Positions 1 to 8,310 of a stretch of 64,000 nucleotides of DNA are shown piece after piece. The notes under the pieces are model-generated. The model was not told the origin of the DNA. It saw nothing but the letters and a program-made list of their open reading frames with translations, and searched no databases. How positions within the stretch are numbered: position 1 is the stretch's first letter; each line of letters begins with the position of its first letter. The position numbers and the translations under genes were made by a program. The stretch spans positions 34,574-98,573 of the forward strand of contig CBCTTQ010000003.1 in NCBI GenBank assembly GCA_965149945.1, given 5' to 3'. Origin of the DNA: JAHZFN01 sp965149945 (GTDB lineage Bacteria > Bacillota > Dehalobacteriia > UBA4068 > UBA4997).

Positions 1-116
1 CCTGCAATAACCAACTGCCCGATAAAATGACCGAAAGGAGTACGGGATTTTCGACCGTTTTGGTTCCAACCGTATTCTCCGCCGCCGTTATGCTCAAACA
101 AATCTCGTACACTCAT
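1..116 (-). CDS. Unrecognised protein, N-terminal fragment cut by the window edge
   Basis: An open frame runs from an ATG at 116 to the window edge, giving 38 residues that begin MSVRDLFEHN and are rich in Gly, Asn and Arg, then turn hydrophobic (FIGQLVIA), perhaps the start of a membrane segment. An AAAGGAGGG ribosome binding site lies 5-6 bases upstream of the ATG, so the start is well supported. The family cannot be told from this piece. It lies downstream of the aroE-like gene on the same strand but is separated from it by two terminator-like hairpins, so it is probably its own transcription unit. Confidence 0.6.
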   Translation of the reverse strand, partial: MSVRDLFEHNGGGEYGWNQNGRKSRTPFGHFIGQLVIA

Positions 117-170
117 GTCATTCCCTCCTTTAATAGACAATATGCCCGGTTGTACCAAAATATTCCCCCG

Positions 171-208
171 CGGAGAATTTGTCCCGAAACAGCGGAACAA
201 ATTCTCCG
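171..208 (-). promoter_or_regulatory. 12-bp perfect inverted repeat in leader of the truncated gene
   Basis: CGGAGAATTTGT (171-182) is repeated inverted as ACAAATTCTCCG (197-208) around a 14-base loop. It sits 55 bases upstream of the start codon at 116. There is no T-run after it on the minus strand, so it is unlikely to be a simple terminator. It may be an operator or a leader hairpin; the function is not known. Confidence 0.35.
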
Positions 209-210
209 AT

Positions 211-234
211 AAAAAAAACTGCCGTATCAGGCAG
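211..234 (-). terminator. Intrinsic terminator-like hairpin
   Basis: On the minus strand, CTGCC and GGCAG pair around a six-base loop and are followed by eight T. It is the second of two terminators in tandem after the aroE-like gene. Confidence 0.6.
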
Positions 235-274
235 CACAAATTATTTCATCCCATCTGCTTGTAGCAAATTTTTG

Positions 275-304
275 TAAAAAAAACCGCGTTCATAAGAACG
301 CGGT
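275..304 (-). terminator. Intrinsic terminator of the yqeG/aroE-like unit
   Basis: A 9-bp GC-rich stem (283-291 with 296-304, loop ATAA) is followed on the minus strand by a run of T. It lies 17 bases past the stop codon of the aroE-like gene. Confidence 0.85.
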
Positions 305-320
305 CTTGCCTTGTCAAAAT

Positions 321-1193
321 TTATTTTTCTGTTTTGTTCAGGACTTTTTCTTCCAACGCCTTCCGCATAAAGGAGACGGGAGCGCTCTGCACATTGAACC
401 ACATCTTGTAAGCTTCCGCGCCTTCATGGAGCAAAATCAAATAACCCGGCAGCGTGTCCGCTCCCTGTGCCGCCGCCTTTTTCAAAAAAGGTGTTTCCGC
501 CGGATTGACTGTCACATCCACCACCAACTGCCCCGCGTGAAGTTTGTCCAAAAGATTGGGCAGGGGCATTTCCCCCGCAGGCGCCTGCCAGCTGCCCAAG
601 AAAGTACAGTTAACCACCAAATCCGCCGTCTGGAGATATTCCGGCAATTCCGCGTCTTCCCAACCGCAAGCCAAAATTTCCCGATTCAATTTTCCCGACA
701 GATCAGCGGCATTCTGTACCGCCCGTTCTTTGGTACGGTTTGCCATCATAATTTCCGCAGCGCCCGCCCGCGCGAAAACAGACGCAAAAGTGCGCGCCGC
801 GGCACCGGCGCCGATAAGGAGGATCTTCTTCCCCTGCACCGAATAATTTTTTTCTTTGGTCAGCGCGTTCATCATGCCAGGCCCAATAGTGTTAAAAGCG
901 GAAATCATACCGCCGGAACAAATAAGCACATTAGCGCAAAAAGCAGTCTTTACCAAGAAATCGCTGTCGTCCACCAGCTCTGTCACATATTCCTGAAAAG
1001 GCCACAGAATGTGCAATCCCGCGAATTCCTCGTGATTGGCAGATTCCACAGCGCCGCTGAAGGACAGCGGGTTGACACTCATGCTCTGGTACATGGTGTC
1101 CGATTCTCCCTTGTAATCAAAAGCAGCCTGCATCATCTCCCGATGCAGATCTTTTTCACAATACATTCCGTAAACACCGAATACTCTCATCAT
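321..1193 (-). CDS. Divergent shikimate dehydrogenase (AroE)-like protein lacking catalytic residues
   Basis: The 290-residue protein has the AroE fold signatures: a substrate-domain segment GLHILWPFQEYV (residues 59-70), a Rossmann nucleotide motif ILLIGAGAAARTF (124-136) with a following NRT, ADLVVNCTFLG, and a C-terminal HEGAEAYKMW. Aligned with E. coli AroE (GANVTVPFKEE, DNTDG), the catalytic Lys65 is Gln67 here and the catalytic Asp102 is Ile103, while the neighbouring Asn-Thr is kept. It is therefore probably not a normal shikimate dehydrogenase; a binding or altered dehydrogenase role is inferred. A GGAGG site precedes the start. It follows yqeG by 43 bases on the same strand, a pairing also known from Bacillus (yqeG-yqeH-aroE). 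Confidence 0.75.
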   Translation of the reverse strand: MMRVFGVYGMYCEKDLHREMMQAAFDYKGESDTMYQSMSVNPLSFSGAVESANHEEFAGLHILWPFQEYVTELVDDSDFLVKTAFCANVLICSGGMISAFNTIGPGMMNALTKEKNYSVQGKKILLIGAGAAARTFASVFARAGAAEIMMANRTKERAVQNAADLSGKLNREILACGWEDAELPEYLQTADLVVNCTFLGSWQAPAGEMPLPNLLDKLHAGQLVVDVTVNPAETPFLKKAAAQGADTLPGYLILLHEGAEAYKMWFNVQSAPVSFMRKALEEKVLNKTEK

Positions 1194-1236
1194 TCTGACC
1201 TCCGTATGGCTGGTTTTTGTTTATTGCAGTAAGATC

Positions 1237-1791
1237 TCAGTCGCGTTTTTTATCCGCGGCAGAAAAAGCGGTTTCAAAACGCGGCGGTTGTTTGGCCAAT
1301 TTTTTCAAGATCGATTTTTTTACCACCCGCTCCATCATGCGGTTGAGACGGGTGCCTCGAAACTCTCTTGCTGTTGAAATAGGCTCCAGCAAAATGGCGG
1401 GCAGTCCCGCCAAACGGGCGCCCAATACATCGGTAAACAACTGATCCCCCACCATCATGGTGGTTTTTCTCGTTCCTTCCATCTCCCGTATCGCGCGCCA
1501 AAAGCCAAAAGGCAAAGGTTTTTTTGCCTTTGCCACAAAAGGCAAGCCCAAATTATCGGCAATATCCCGCAGGCGTTCGGCGGAATTGTTGGAAATGATA
1601 CACCCCCGCAAAGAACTGCGATGCAGACGGGCAAACCAATCCAGCACCTGCTCATCAATATCCGGATTGTTCCAGGTAGTAATGGTATTATCCGCGTCCA
1701 GCAGAAGGGTTTTCACACCTTGTCGCTCCAGCGTTTCAATATCGATTTCGTAAAGTCTATGCAAATAAGCCCAGGGGGTAAGTAAGCCCAC
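1237..1791 (-). CDS. yqeG: YqeG-family HAD (IIIA) phosphatase
   Basis: The 184-residue protein shows the HAD motifs in order: LLLDADNT (motif I, DxDxT), IISNNS (motif II), a Lys-rich KAKKPLPFGF segment (motif III) and MVGDQLFTDVLGA (motif IV). The length and N-terminal segment match the YqeG family of cytosolic HAD phosphatases, whose substrate is not firmly known. The start is a GTG with GGGAGG eight bases upstream. A sigma-A type promoter lies about 32 bases before it, so it heads a two-gene unit with the aroE-like gene. Confidence 0.88.
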   Translation of the reverse strand: MGLLTPWAYLHRLYEIDIETLERQGVKTLLLDADNTITTWNNPDIDEQVLDWFARLHRSSLRGCIISNNSAERLRDIADNLGLPFVAKAKKPLPFGFWRAIREMEGTRKTTMMVGDQLFTDVLGARLAGLPAILLEPISTAREFRGTRLNRMMERVVKKSILKKLAKQPPRFETAFSAADKKRD

Positions 1792-1822
1792 TCACAACGC
1801 CTCCCGTTTCTTCTTACTTAAA

Positions 1823-1851
1823 AATGTATCACAAACCCCCGCAATAGTCAA
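1823..1851 (-). promoter_or_regulatory. Sigma-A type promoter of yqeG
   Basis: On the minus strand, TTGACT (1846-1851) and TACATT (1823-1828) are separated by exactly 17 bases, about 30 bases upstream of the GTG start. Confidence 0.65.
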
Positions 1852-1898
1852 CTGCCGCAAAGACAAAGACGAGGGAAATCCGTTTCGATCACCGCCCA

Positions 1899-1940
1899 TA
1901 AAAAACTGCGGACGCGTTGTCGCGCGCCCGCAGTTTTTTT
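1899..1940. terminator. Bidirectional terminator after the nuo operon
   Basis: An A-rich/T-rich flanked hairpin (1899-1911 paired with 1928-1940, core CTGCGG/CCGCAG) lies 16 bases past the last nuo stop codon. It has T-runs in both directions; the relevant one is for the minus-strand nuo transcript. Confidence 0.85.
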
Positions 1941-1955
1941 ACGGCGCCTTAACTC

Positions 1956-3416
1956 CTAAATCAGAGCCGCCAAAAGCGCCGCCTGCGTTTCAATCATATT
2001 GAAAATCGGCATGGGGAACAGTCCGAAGAAAATGAACAATACCACCAGCACCACAATAGGCGCCCCTTCAAAAAGACTGCAATCCTTGATGGTTACCAGA
2101 TTTTCCGAAACCTGCCCGAAAGCAATGCGCTGGAACATCCAAAGGTAAAAAGCAACGGAAATCACCATACCCAAAATAACCAAGACGGACACCCAACCAA
2201 AGGCATCCACAACCCCTGCCAGCACACCGAATTCTCCCACAAATCCGGCAAATCCCGGAATTCCCATGGAAGCCAAGCAGGAAAGCAGCAACAACGTCAT
2301 GGTTTTGGGAATTTTATAGTACAATCCGCCAATCTTGGAAATCAAATCGGTTTTGGCTCTTTCTTCTAAAATACCACAGGCCATAAACAACGCCGCAAAA
2401 ATCAGTCCGTGCGCCACCATCTGGAAGATGGCGCCGCGAATGCCGAAATAAGTCATGGACGCCACCCCGATCAGGATAAAGCCCATATGGCTGACAGAGG
2501 AATATGCCAACATCTTGCGCAGGCTGTCTTGGGTCAGCGCCACAAAAGCGCCGAACACAATGGTAATAACTGCTAACACCACAATGAGCGGCGTATAATA
2601 CACGGCTCCTTCCGGATTCAGCATATAACCGATACGAATCAAACCATAACCACCCATTTTGATGATAATCCCCGCCAGCAAGATGGTACCGCCGATAGGC
2701 GCTTCCACATAAGCATCCGGCAGCCAGGTGTGAAAAGGCACTGTCGCCAATTTTACCGCGAAGGCAAAGAGCAGCGCCGGGAAAACCATCATCTGAAAAT
2801 CTGCCGGGAAACCGGCGTTCATCAAATCCGGAATAAAGAATGTATAATATCCCAACAGAGATTCCGCCTTAAAGTACATGGCGCCGATGGCCAGCATCAT
2901 GATCACCGAAGCCACATGAGTATAAATCAAAAACTTCATGGCGGCATAACTACGGAAGTTTCCGCCCCAAATGCCAATCATAAAGAACATGGGCAACAAA
3001 ACAACTTCCCAGAAAATATAGAACAGGAAGAGATCCATGGCAGTGAATACGCCGATTAATCCCACTTCTAACAAAAGCACCAGTGCGTAATAGAGAGACG
3101 CCCGCTCAGGAATGTCGTTGGTGTAAATCAGCGCCAAAAAACAGAGCAGCGCCGTCAGCAAAACGAAGGGCAGACCCAGTCCGTCCACACCCACCGCATA
3201 GGAAACCCCCAACGAAGGAAACCAGTGCAGCAACACATCAAACTGAGCGCCTTCCGCCGCGGGGTCAAAGGCATACCAGAGATAAAACGCCATCAGCAGC
3301 ACAATGCCGGAAGCAATCAGGGCAAGCACCTTGCAAAGCTCCTCATGTTTGCGAGCCAGCATAATCACGCCGGCGCCCAGCAGCGGGAGCAACAACATAG
3401 CAGATATAATCCCCAT
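1956..3416 (-). CDS. Second NuoM-like antiporter subunit of complex I
   Basis: A 486-residue, strongly hydrophobic protein with the Mrp-antiporter/NuoM family core. The family landmarks are GVDGLGLPFVLLT, the pumping Glu in FWE (Glu137), the central Lys in FAVK (Lys222) followed by VPFHTWLPDAYVEAP, and AYSSVSHMGF. It is a NuoM, not a NuoN, by these motifs, and is a full-length paralogue of the canonical nuoM two genes upstream. It ends the operon, 13 bases after nuoN and before a strong terminator. Together with the lengthened NuoL lateral helix, it is inferred to be a fourth proton-pumping subunit in the membrane arm. The retained Glu and Lys argue that it is active. Confidence 0.9.
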   Translation of the reverse strand: MGIISAMLLLPLLGAGVIMLARKHEELCKVLALIASGIVLLMAFYLWYAFDPAAEGAQFDVLLHWFPSLGVSYAVGVDGLGLPFVLLTALLCFLALIYTNDIPERASLYYALVLLLEVGLIGVFTAMDLFLFYIFWEVVLLPMFFMIGIWGGNFRSYAAMKFLIYTHVASVIMMLAIGAMYFKAESLLGYYTFFIPDLMNAGFPADFQMMVFPALLFAFAVKLATVPFHTWLPDAYVEAPIGGTILLAGIIIKMGGYGLIRIGYMLNPEGAVYYTPLIVVLAVITIVFGAFVALTQDSLRKMLAYSSVSHMGFILIGVASMTYFGIRGAIFQMVAHGLIFAALFMACGILEERAKTDLISKIGGLYYKIPKTMTLLLLSCLASMGIPGFAGFVGEFGVLAGVVDAFGWVSVLVILGMVISVAFYLWMFQRIAFGQVSENLVTIKDCSLFEGAPIVVLVVLFIFFGLFPMPIFNMIETQAALLAALI

Positions 3417-3429
3417 TCTCGCACCTCCT

Positions 3430-4887
3430 TTACAACATCAAACAGCCAACCGCGTTTGTGCAAATCTCCAACACCTGGTTGGGGAAGAGACCCGTTATCG
3501 TCAGCAAAATCACGACAATATAAATAGCCGCCGTATACGAATTCTTTTCGCGTACCAATTTGCCCTCGTTTTTTTCCAGCGGCGGATCCATATACATGGT
3601 TTTGATGATACGGGCATAAAACACCAGCGAAAGAGCGCTGTTCAACACCAGGAATACTGCCAACACAATGTACCAGCCGCCGTATTGGAAGGAAGCCACC
3701 ACCATCACCATCTTGCTCCAGAATCCCAGGAAAGGCGGAACCCCCGCCAAGGAGAGCAAAATAATCATAAAAGCAAACGCCGTATAAGGGGCTTTTTTAT
3801 TCAATCCGCGGAAATCATCCAGATCCTCCCCACCAAGACTTTCGGAAATCAGATAAATCACAAAGAAGGACCCCGCAACCATCAAGCCGTGCGCGATGAT
3901 ATGAATCATCGCGCCGGCCACCGCCATTTGCGTGGCGATAGCAATCCCTACCAGAATATAACCGGCATGGGCAATGGAGGAATACGCCATCATACGTTTC
4001 ACACAGGTCTGCATTAAAGCGACACAGTTGCCCACGCACATGGTGAGAATGGCAATGATACTGAGGATGATGAATACATCTTTTTGCAAGGCCACCAACG
4101 CCACCAAGAACACCTTCAAAGAAACTACAAAGGCGCCTTTTTTCGTTACACCCGCTAAAAAAGCGGAAACAGGAGACGGAGAGCCTTGATAAGTATCCGG
4201 CGCCCAAAGGTGGAAGGGCACCAGCGCCATCTTATAGCCGAATCCGGCCAAAACCAAAATAACCGAAATCAAAATAATAGGCTGGAACAACGTACCCGTA
4301 TCTGCCAGCTGCGCAGCCACCGTCTCAATCCGCAGGCTTCCCGTATATCCATAGAGCAGAGACAATCCGTACAGGATCAATGCCGAGGAAAAAGCGCCCA
4401 TCAGGAAATACTTGATGGCGGCTTCTTTCCCGCGGGGATCGGCACAATCAATCAACGGCAGCACATAGGTAGCGATGCTGACCAATTCAAAGGCGACAAA
4501 CAGCGTGATAAAATCCGTTACACTGCCCAACGCCATCAAACCGATAGTAGCAAACATGATCAAAGCGTAATACTCTCTGGCGCGATCTTTGGTATACCGC
4601 AGATTCTGACAGAAAGTATGAGAACCCAGCACCACCACAAAGGAAAGCAGCAGAAAAATCAAATTCACCACAACGGAAAAGTTGTTGATTTCAAAGGAAC
4701 CGTTTAACAGCGTGGTATCCGTCCCCCAAAGCAAGGCGGAAGATATCCCTGAAAGACCGATGCCTACCAGAGATAACACATAAGCCAAGGTTCGGCTGGG
4801 TTTCGGCAACAAAACGATGACCACCGCAAATACCAGCAAAATAATGTACGGCGCCAAACAAATCCAAGTGTTTACATCTATATTCAT
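3430..4887 (-). CDS. nuoN: NADH-quinone oxidoreductase subunit N (complex I)
   Basis: A 485-residue polytopic membrane protein with NuoN hallmarks: FELVS containing Glu134, GYKMALVPFHLWAPDTYQGSP containing Lys219, and MAYSSIAHAGYILVG. NuoN is the antiporter-like subunit nearest the quinone end of the membrane arm. It abuts nuoM with no gap and is followed after 13 bases by the extra nuoM copy. Length and residues are normal, so it should be a functional proton channel. Confidence 0.95.
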   Translation of the reverse strand: MNIDVNTWICLAPYIILLVFAVVIVLLPKPSRTLAYVLSLVGIGLSGISSALLWGTDTTLLNGSFEINNFSVVVNLIFLLLSFVVVLGSHTFCQNLRYTKDRAREYYALIMFATIGLMALGSVTDFITLFVAFELVSIATYVLPLIDCADPRGKEAAIKYFLMGAFSSALILYGLSLLYGYTGSLRIETVAAQLADTGTLFQPIILISVILVLAGFGYKMALVPFHLWAPDTYQGSPSPVSAFLAGVTKKGAFVVSLKVFLVALVALQKDVFIILSIIAILTMCVGNCVALMQTCVKRMMAYSSIAHAGYILVGIAIATQMAVAGAMIHIIAHGLMVAGSFFVIYLISESLGGEDLDDFRGLNKKAPYTAFAFMIILLSLAGVPPFLGFWSKMVMVVASFQYGGWYIVLAVFLVLNSALSLVFYARIIKTMYMDPPLEKNEGKLVREKNSYTAAIYIVVILLTITGLFPNQVLEICTNAVGCLML

Positions 4888-6378
4888 TTACAGCACACCT
4901 CCTATAATACTCAGAATATATGAGGAGCTTGTATGAATCATATCCATAATGGGCGCCGGATACACCCCGAAGACCAGAATCAACGCTGTCAAAACGCCCA
5001 GCGGCACCGTCTGGAACCAGCGGACATCGTGCGGATGTTCTTTTTCCAGCTTCCCGTTATATTTGCCGAAATACGCCCGCTGCAGCGCCCACAAATAGTA
5101 GGCCGCCGTGATAATCATGGAAGCCATGGCCACCAGAGCCAACGCCGGCATCGCCTCAAAGGCGCCCAGGAACACATTAAGCTCCGGAATGAAACCGGCC
5201 AGACCAGGCAGACCCAGAGACGCCAAGAAAGCAAATACCGTAAAAGCTGTCAAAATCGGCAAGCGGTTGCCGACTCCGCCCAGTTGGGAAATTTTTCTGG
5301 TCCCCACGGAATGCTGCAAAACGCCGCAGGCCATAAACATCATCGCCGAGATGATGCCATGGGCAAACATCTGGAACATGGCTCCGTCAAAACCGTATTC
5401 ATTGAGTACCGCCAGACCTAACAGCACCGAACCCATATGGCTGACGGAAGAGTAGGCGATCATCTTCTTCAGATCGTCCTGCGCCAAAGCCAGGAAGGCG
5501 CCGTATACCATGGAAATTACGCCCAAAATCGCCAAAGGCAAGGCGTACTGCACGGCAGCTTCCGGCATCATGGTAAAGCCAATCCGGATCAAACCGTAAC
5601 AGCCCATCTTCAGCATCACACCCGCCAAAATCACCGAACCGCCTGTCGGCGCTTCCACGTGCGCGTCCGGCAACCAGGTATGAAAAGGAACCACCGGCAT
5701 CTTTACCGCAAAACCGAAGAACAGCAGCGGGAAGATGATCAACTGGAATCCTTTGGCAAAAGCAACTTCCGATGTGATTTCCAAAATATTGAAAGTATAG
5801 TATCCCAGCTGCTCCCGCGCCGCGAATACCATCGAAATAATAGCAATCAGCATCACCAAAGAGGCGATGTGCGTATAGATGAAAAATTTCAAAGAAGCAT
5901 ATCTTCTGCGGGGACCGCCCCATTCCATAATCAACAGGAACATGGGGATCAGTGTCAACTCCCAGAACAGATAGAAAAGGAAAAAGTCCATGCTGATAAA
6001 TACGCCCAATAACCCTGTTTCCATCATCAACATCAAAGAGAGGTAGGTTTTGGCATTGTTTTTTTCATCAAAAGAGAGCAGAATGGTCAAGCTGGTCAAA
6101 ATGGTGGTCAACAACACCATGGGCATGCTCAACCCATCCACACCCAGCGCGTAACCGATGCCGAAAACAGAAATCCACTGGTGCTCTTCATAGAACTGCA
6201 TCTCTGAAAAAGACCAGTCAAACTGAGGCAGCAAGCAGAGATTGATGGCCAGAGGAATCAAAGAAATCACAAACGCCAGCCATTTCACCCAGCGATCCGT
6301 TTCTCGGTTTTTTCCGAAGAGATAGACAATGATCGCGCCTGCTAAAGGGGTAAACAACATCCAGGATAAAGCACTCAT
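4888..6378 (-). CDS. nuoM: NADH-quinone oxidoreductase subunit M (complex I)
   Basis: A 496-residue antiporter-like membrane subunit in the usual L-M-N position. It has GVDGLSMPMVLLTT, the pumping Glu140 in FWELTL, Lys226 in FAVKMPVVPFHTWLPDAHVEAPT, and AYSSVSHMGSVLLG. It directly abuts nuoL and nuoN. It is the positional orthologue of E. coli NuoM; the distal copy at the operon end is the additional one. No defect is visible. Confidence 0.95.
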   Translation of the reverse strand: MSALSWMLFTPLAGAIIVYLFGKNRETDRWVKWLAFVISLIPLAINLCLLPQFDWSFSEMQFYEEHQWISVFGIGYALGVDGLSMPMVLLTTILTSLTILLSFDEKNNAKTYLSLMLMMETGLLGVFISMDFFLFYLFWELTLIPMFLLIMEWGGPRRRYASLKFFIYTHIASLVMLIAIISMVFAAREQLGYYTFNILEITSEVAFAKGFQLIIFPLLFFGFAVKMPVVPFHTWLPDAHVEAPTGGSVILAGVMLKMGCYGLIRIGFTMMPEAAVQYALPLAILGVISMVYGAFLALAQDDLKKMIAYSSVSHMGSVLLGLAVLNEYGFDGAMFQMFAHGIISAMMFMACGVLQHSVGTRKISQLGGVGNRLPILTAFTVFAFLASLGLPGLAGFIPELNVFLGAFEAMPALALVAMASMIITAAYYLWALQRAYFGKYNGKLEKEHPHDVRWFQTVPLGVLTALILVFGVYPAPIMDMIHTSSSYILSIIGGVL

Positions 6379-8271
6379 TTACAGAACACCTCCCCAGACC
6401 AGAAGAATCATCACCACAATGGCGCCGATAACCAATGTCATATACTGCTGAATATACCCGGTGGAAGATTTTTTCAACGCGCCGCCGATATTCATAATAC
6501 CGGAGCAAAGTCCCCGAATGACACCATCAATCACCGAATAATCCACAATTTTTGACAAGAGACAAATATAGTAGAAAACCTTCGCCAGCAAATTCACAAT
6601 GCCGTCGATGATATAAACATCAATGAAGCGGGAAATTCGGGCAAATCCCACTACCAAGCCGCCGCAAATGATCTTATCGTAAAAATCATCGATATAATAA
6701 CGATGGCAGAGGAAACGATAGAACGCTCCCAGGCTGTTTTTCACCTTTTCCGCCGAGAACACCTGCCAATAATAGAAGCAGGTGCTGAACAGGATACCCG
6801 CCAGCGCGATGATCACGGAAGCAATCATCACCCCGTTTACTCCTTCGTGAGGGGCCGGCGCGCCTGTCAAAAATTCCGTCAGAGGATTGGCCAAAACACC
6901 GGAACCGATGGCGAAAATCCCCAGCACCCACAAGGGCCAAACCATGGAAGCGCAGGATTCATGGCCGGGATAGTCGGTTCTCTTTTTGCCGGTAAATACC
7001 ACATAGAACAGACGGAACATATAAAAGGCCGTTAAGAATGTGGCAATCGCCAGTAAAGCAAAAATAACGGTGTTGGTTTCCAGCGCTGATGCCAAAATCA
7101 AATCTTTGCTCCAGAAACCGCTGAAAGGCGGAATCCCCGCGATGGAAATGGTTGCCATCAAAAAAGGAATGGCTGTTAATTTCTGATATTTCCAAACCCC
7201 GCCCATTTCAAAAATATTGTTGGTAGCTGTTCCGTGGATGACAGAACCGGCTCCCAGAAACAAAAGCGCTTTGAAGAAAGCGTGGTTGACCAGATGCAGC
7301 AAAGCCGCCACCCAATTCAAAGAACCCAGCGCCACTACCATAAAGCCCAATTGACTCAATGTAGAATAGGCCAGAATTTTTTTGAAATCCGTCTGCACCA
7401 CCGCCAACAGCGCCGTGATCAACGCCGTAATGCCGCCGATGACCAACATGGTGTCAGTAGCAACAGGCGCCACCGCGAACAAGGGAAACATCCGCGCGAC
7501 CAGATAAACCCCTGCCTTTACCATGGTAGCAGCGTGGATCAACGCAGACACCGGCGTAGGACCCGCCATCGCGTCCGGCAGCCAAACATGGAGGGGGAAC
7601 TGCGCGGATTTTCCGACAACGCCGCCGAAAATACCCAGCGCTGCCGCCGTCAGCCAAAACTGACTGACTGTACCGGCTTCAATAGCGGCGAAAATATCAC
7701 TGTACGCGAAAGATCCCGTTTGGGTAAACAAAATCAAAATCCCGATGAACAGGAAAATATCCCCTACCTTTGTAGTGAGGAAGGCCTTTTTCGCAGCATA
7801 AGCCGCTTCCGGCTTGATAAACCAAAAACCGATGAGCAAATACGAGCAAAGCCCCATAATTTCCCACATAATATAAGCCTGCAGCAGGTTGTCGGCAATA
7901 ACAACGCCCAGCATGGAAAAGGCAAAAAGCTGAACTTCCGCGAAAAACCGCATCAAGCCATCTTCCCCATGCATATAACCGTGGGCATAAATAATAATCA
8001 ACGTCGCCAAAAACGATACCAGGAGCAACATGGTAATAGTCAGCGGATCAATGATAAATCCCAATTGAATGCTGTTGAACCAGGTAAAGGTGACGGACGC
8101 CGTCTCACCCGCCAAAACCGCCGGCAACGCGCATAATGACAACACAAAGGAAGTTCCTGTGCCGAGGGCACCCACCCAGGCGCATTTCAGTCCCAGCTGT
8201 TTCCCGAAGAGGAAAATTATAATGCCCGTCAGCAACACCGGAATGGGGATCAGCCAAAAATATTCCAGCAC
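6379..8271 (-). CDS. nuoL: NADH-quinone oxidoreductase subunit L with extended lateral helix
   Basis: A 630-residue membrane subunit with NuoL landmarks (MWEIMGLCSYLLIGFW, GKSAQFPLHVWLPDAMAGPTPVSALIHAATMV, AYSTLSQLGFM). NuoL is the distal pump, and its C-terminal amphipathic helix runs along the other antiporter subunits. Here the C-terminal stretch from the YDK-like motif (about residue 531) to the end is about 30 residues longer than in E. coli. It contains two 26-residue units in register: FIDVYIIDGIV near 549-559 and IVDYSVIDGVI near 575-585. This would let the helix span one more antiporter subunit, which the operon supplies as a second nuoM. It is followed without gap by nuoM. Confidence 0.95.
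   Translation of the reverse strand: MLEYFWLIPIPVLLTGIIIFLFGKQLGLKCAWVGALGTGTSFVLSLCALPAVLAGETASVTFTWFNSIQLGFIIDPLTITMLLLVSFLATLIIIYAHGYMHGEDGLMRFFAEVQLFAFSMLGVVIADNLLQAYIMWEIMGLCSYLLIGFWFIKPEAAYAAKKAFLTTKVGDIFLFIGILILFTQTGSFAYSDIFAAIEAGTVSQFWLTAAALGIFGGVVGKSAQFPLHVWLPDAMAGPTPVSALIHAATMVKAGVYLVARMFPLFAVAPVATDTMLVIGGITALITALLAVVQTDFKKILAYSTLSQLGFMVVALGSLNWVAALLHLVNHAFFKALLFLGAGSVIHGTATNNIFEMGGVWKYQKLTAIPFLMATISIAGIPPFSGFWSKDLILASALETNTVIFALLAIATFLTAFYMFRLFYVVFTGKKRTDYPGHESCASMVWPLWVLGIFAIGSGVLANPLTEFLTGAPAPHEGVNGVMIASVIIALAGILFSTCFYYWQVFSAEKVKNSLGAFYRFLCHRYYIDDFYDKIICGGLVVGFARISRFIDVYIIDGIVNLLAKVFYYICLLSKIVDYSVIDGVIRGLCSGIMNIGGALKKSSTGYIQQYMTLVIGAIVVMILLVWGGVL
6478..6633 (-). repeat. Coding tandem repeat: two 26-residue units in the NuoL lateral helix
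   Basis: NuoL residues about 547-572 and 573-598 are two similar 26-residue units. Each has an Asp, then Ile-Asp-Gly five residues on, at identical 26-residue spacing (Asp551/Asp577 and Asp556/Asp582). The DNA copies have diverged, so the duplication is old. Typical NuoL proteins have one such unit. Confidence 0.7.
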
Positions 8272-8310
8272 ATGCTCACCTCATTTCTCAAATACTTTTC
8301 TTTCAAACCG

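Noticed and set aside
306..1232. Long plus-strand open frame of 308 codons opposite the aroE-like gene
   Set aside because: It is the antisense shadow of a gene with clear family motifs and a ribosome binding site. Its own translation is rich in His, Arg and Phe with no family likeness.
7234..8136. 300-codon plus-strand frame inside nuoL
   Set aside because: Gln/Arg/His-rich translation typical of the antisense strand of hydrophobic membrane genes.
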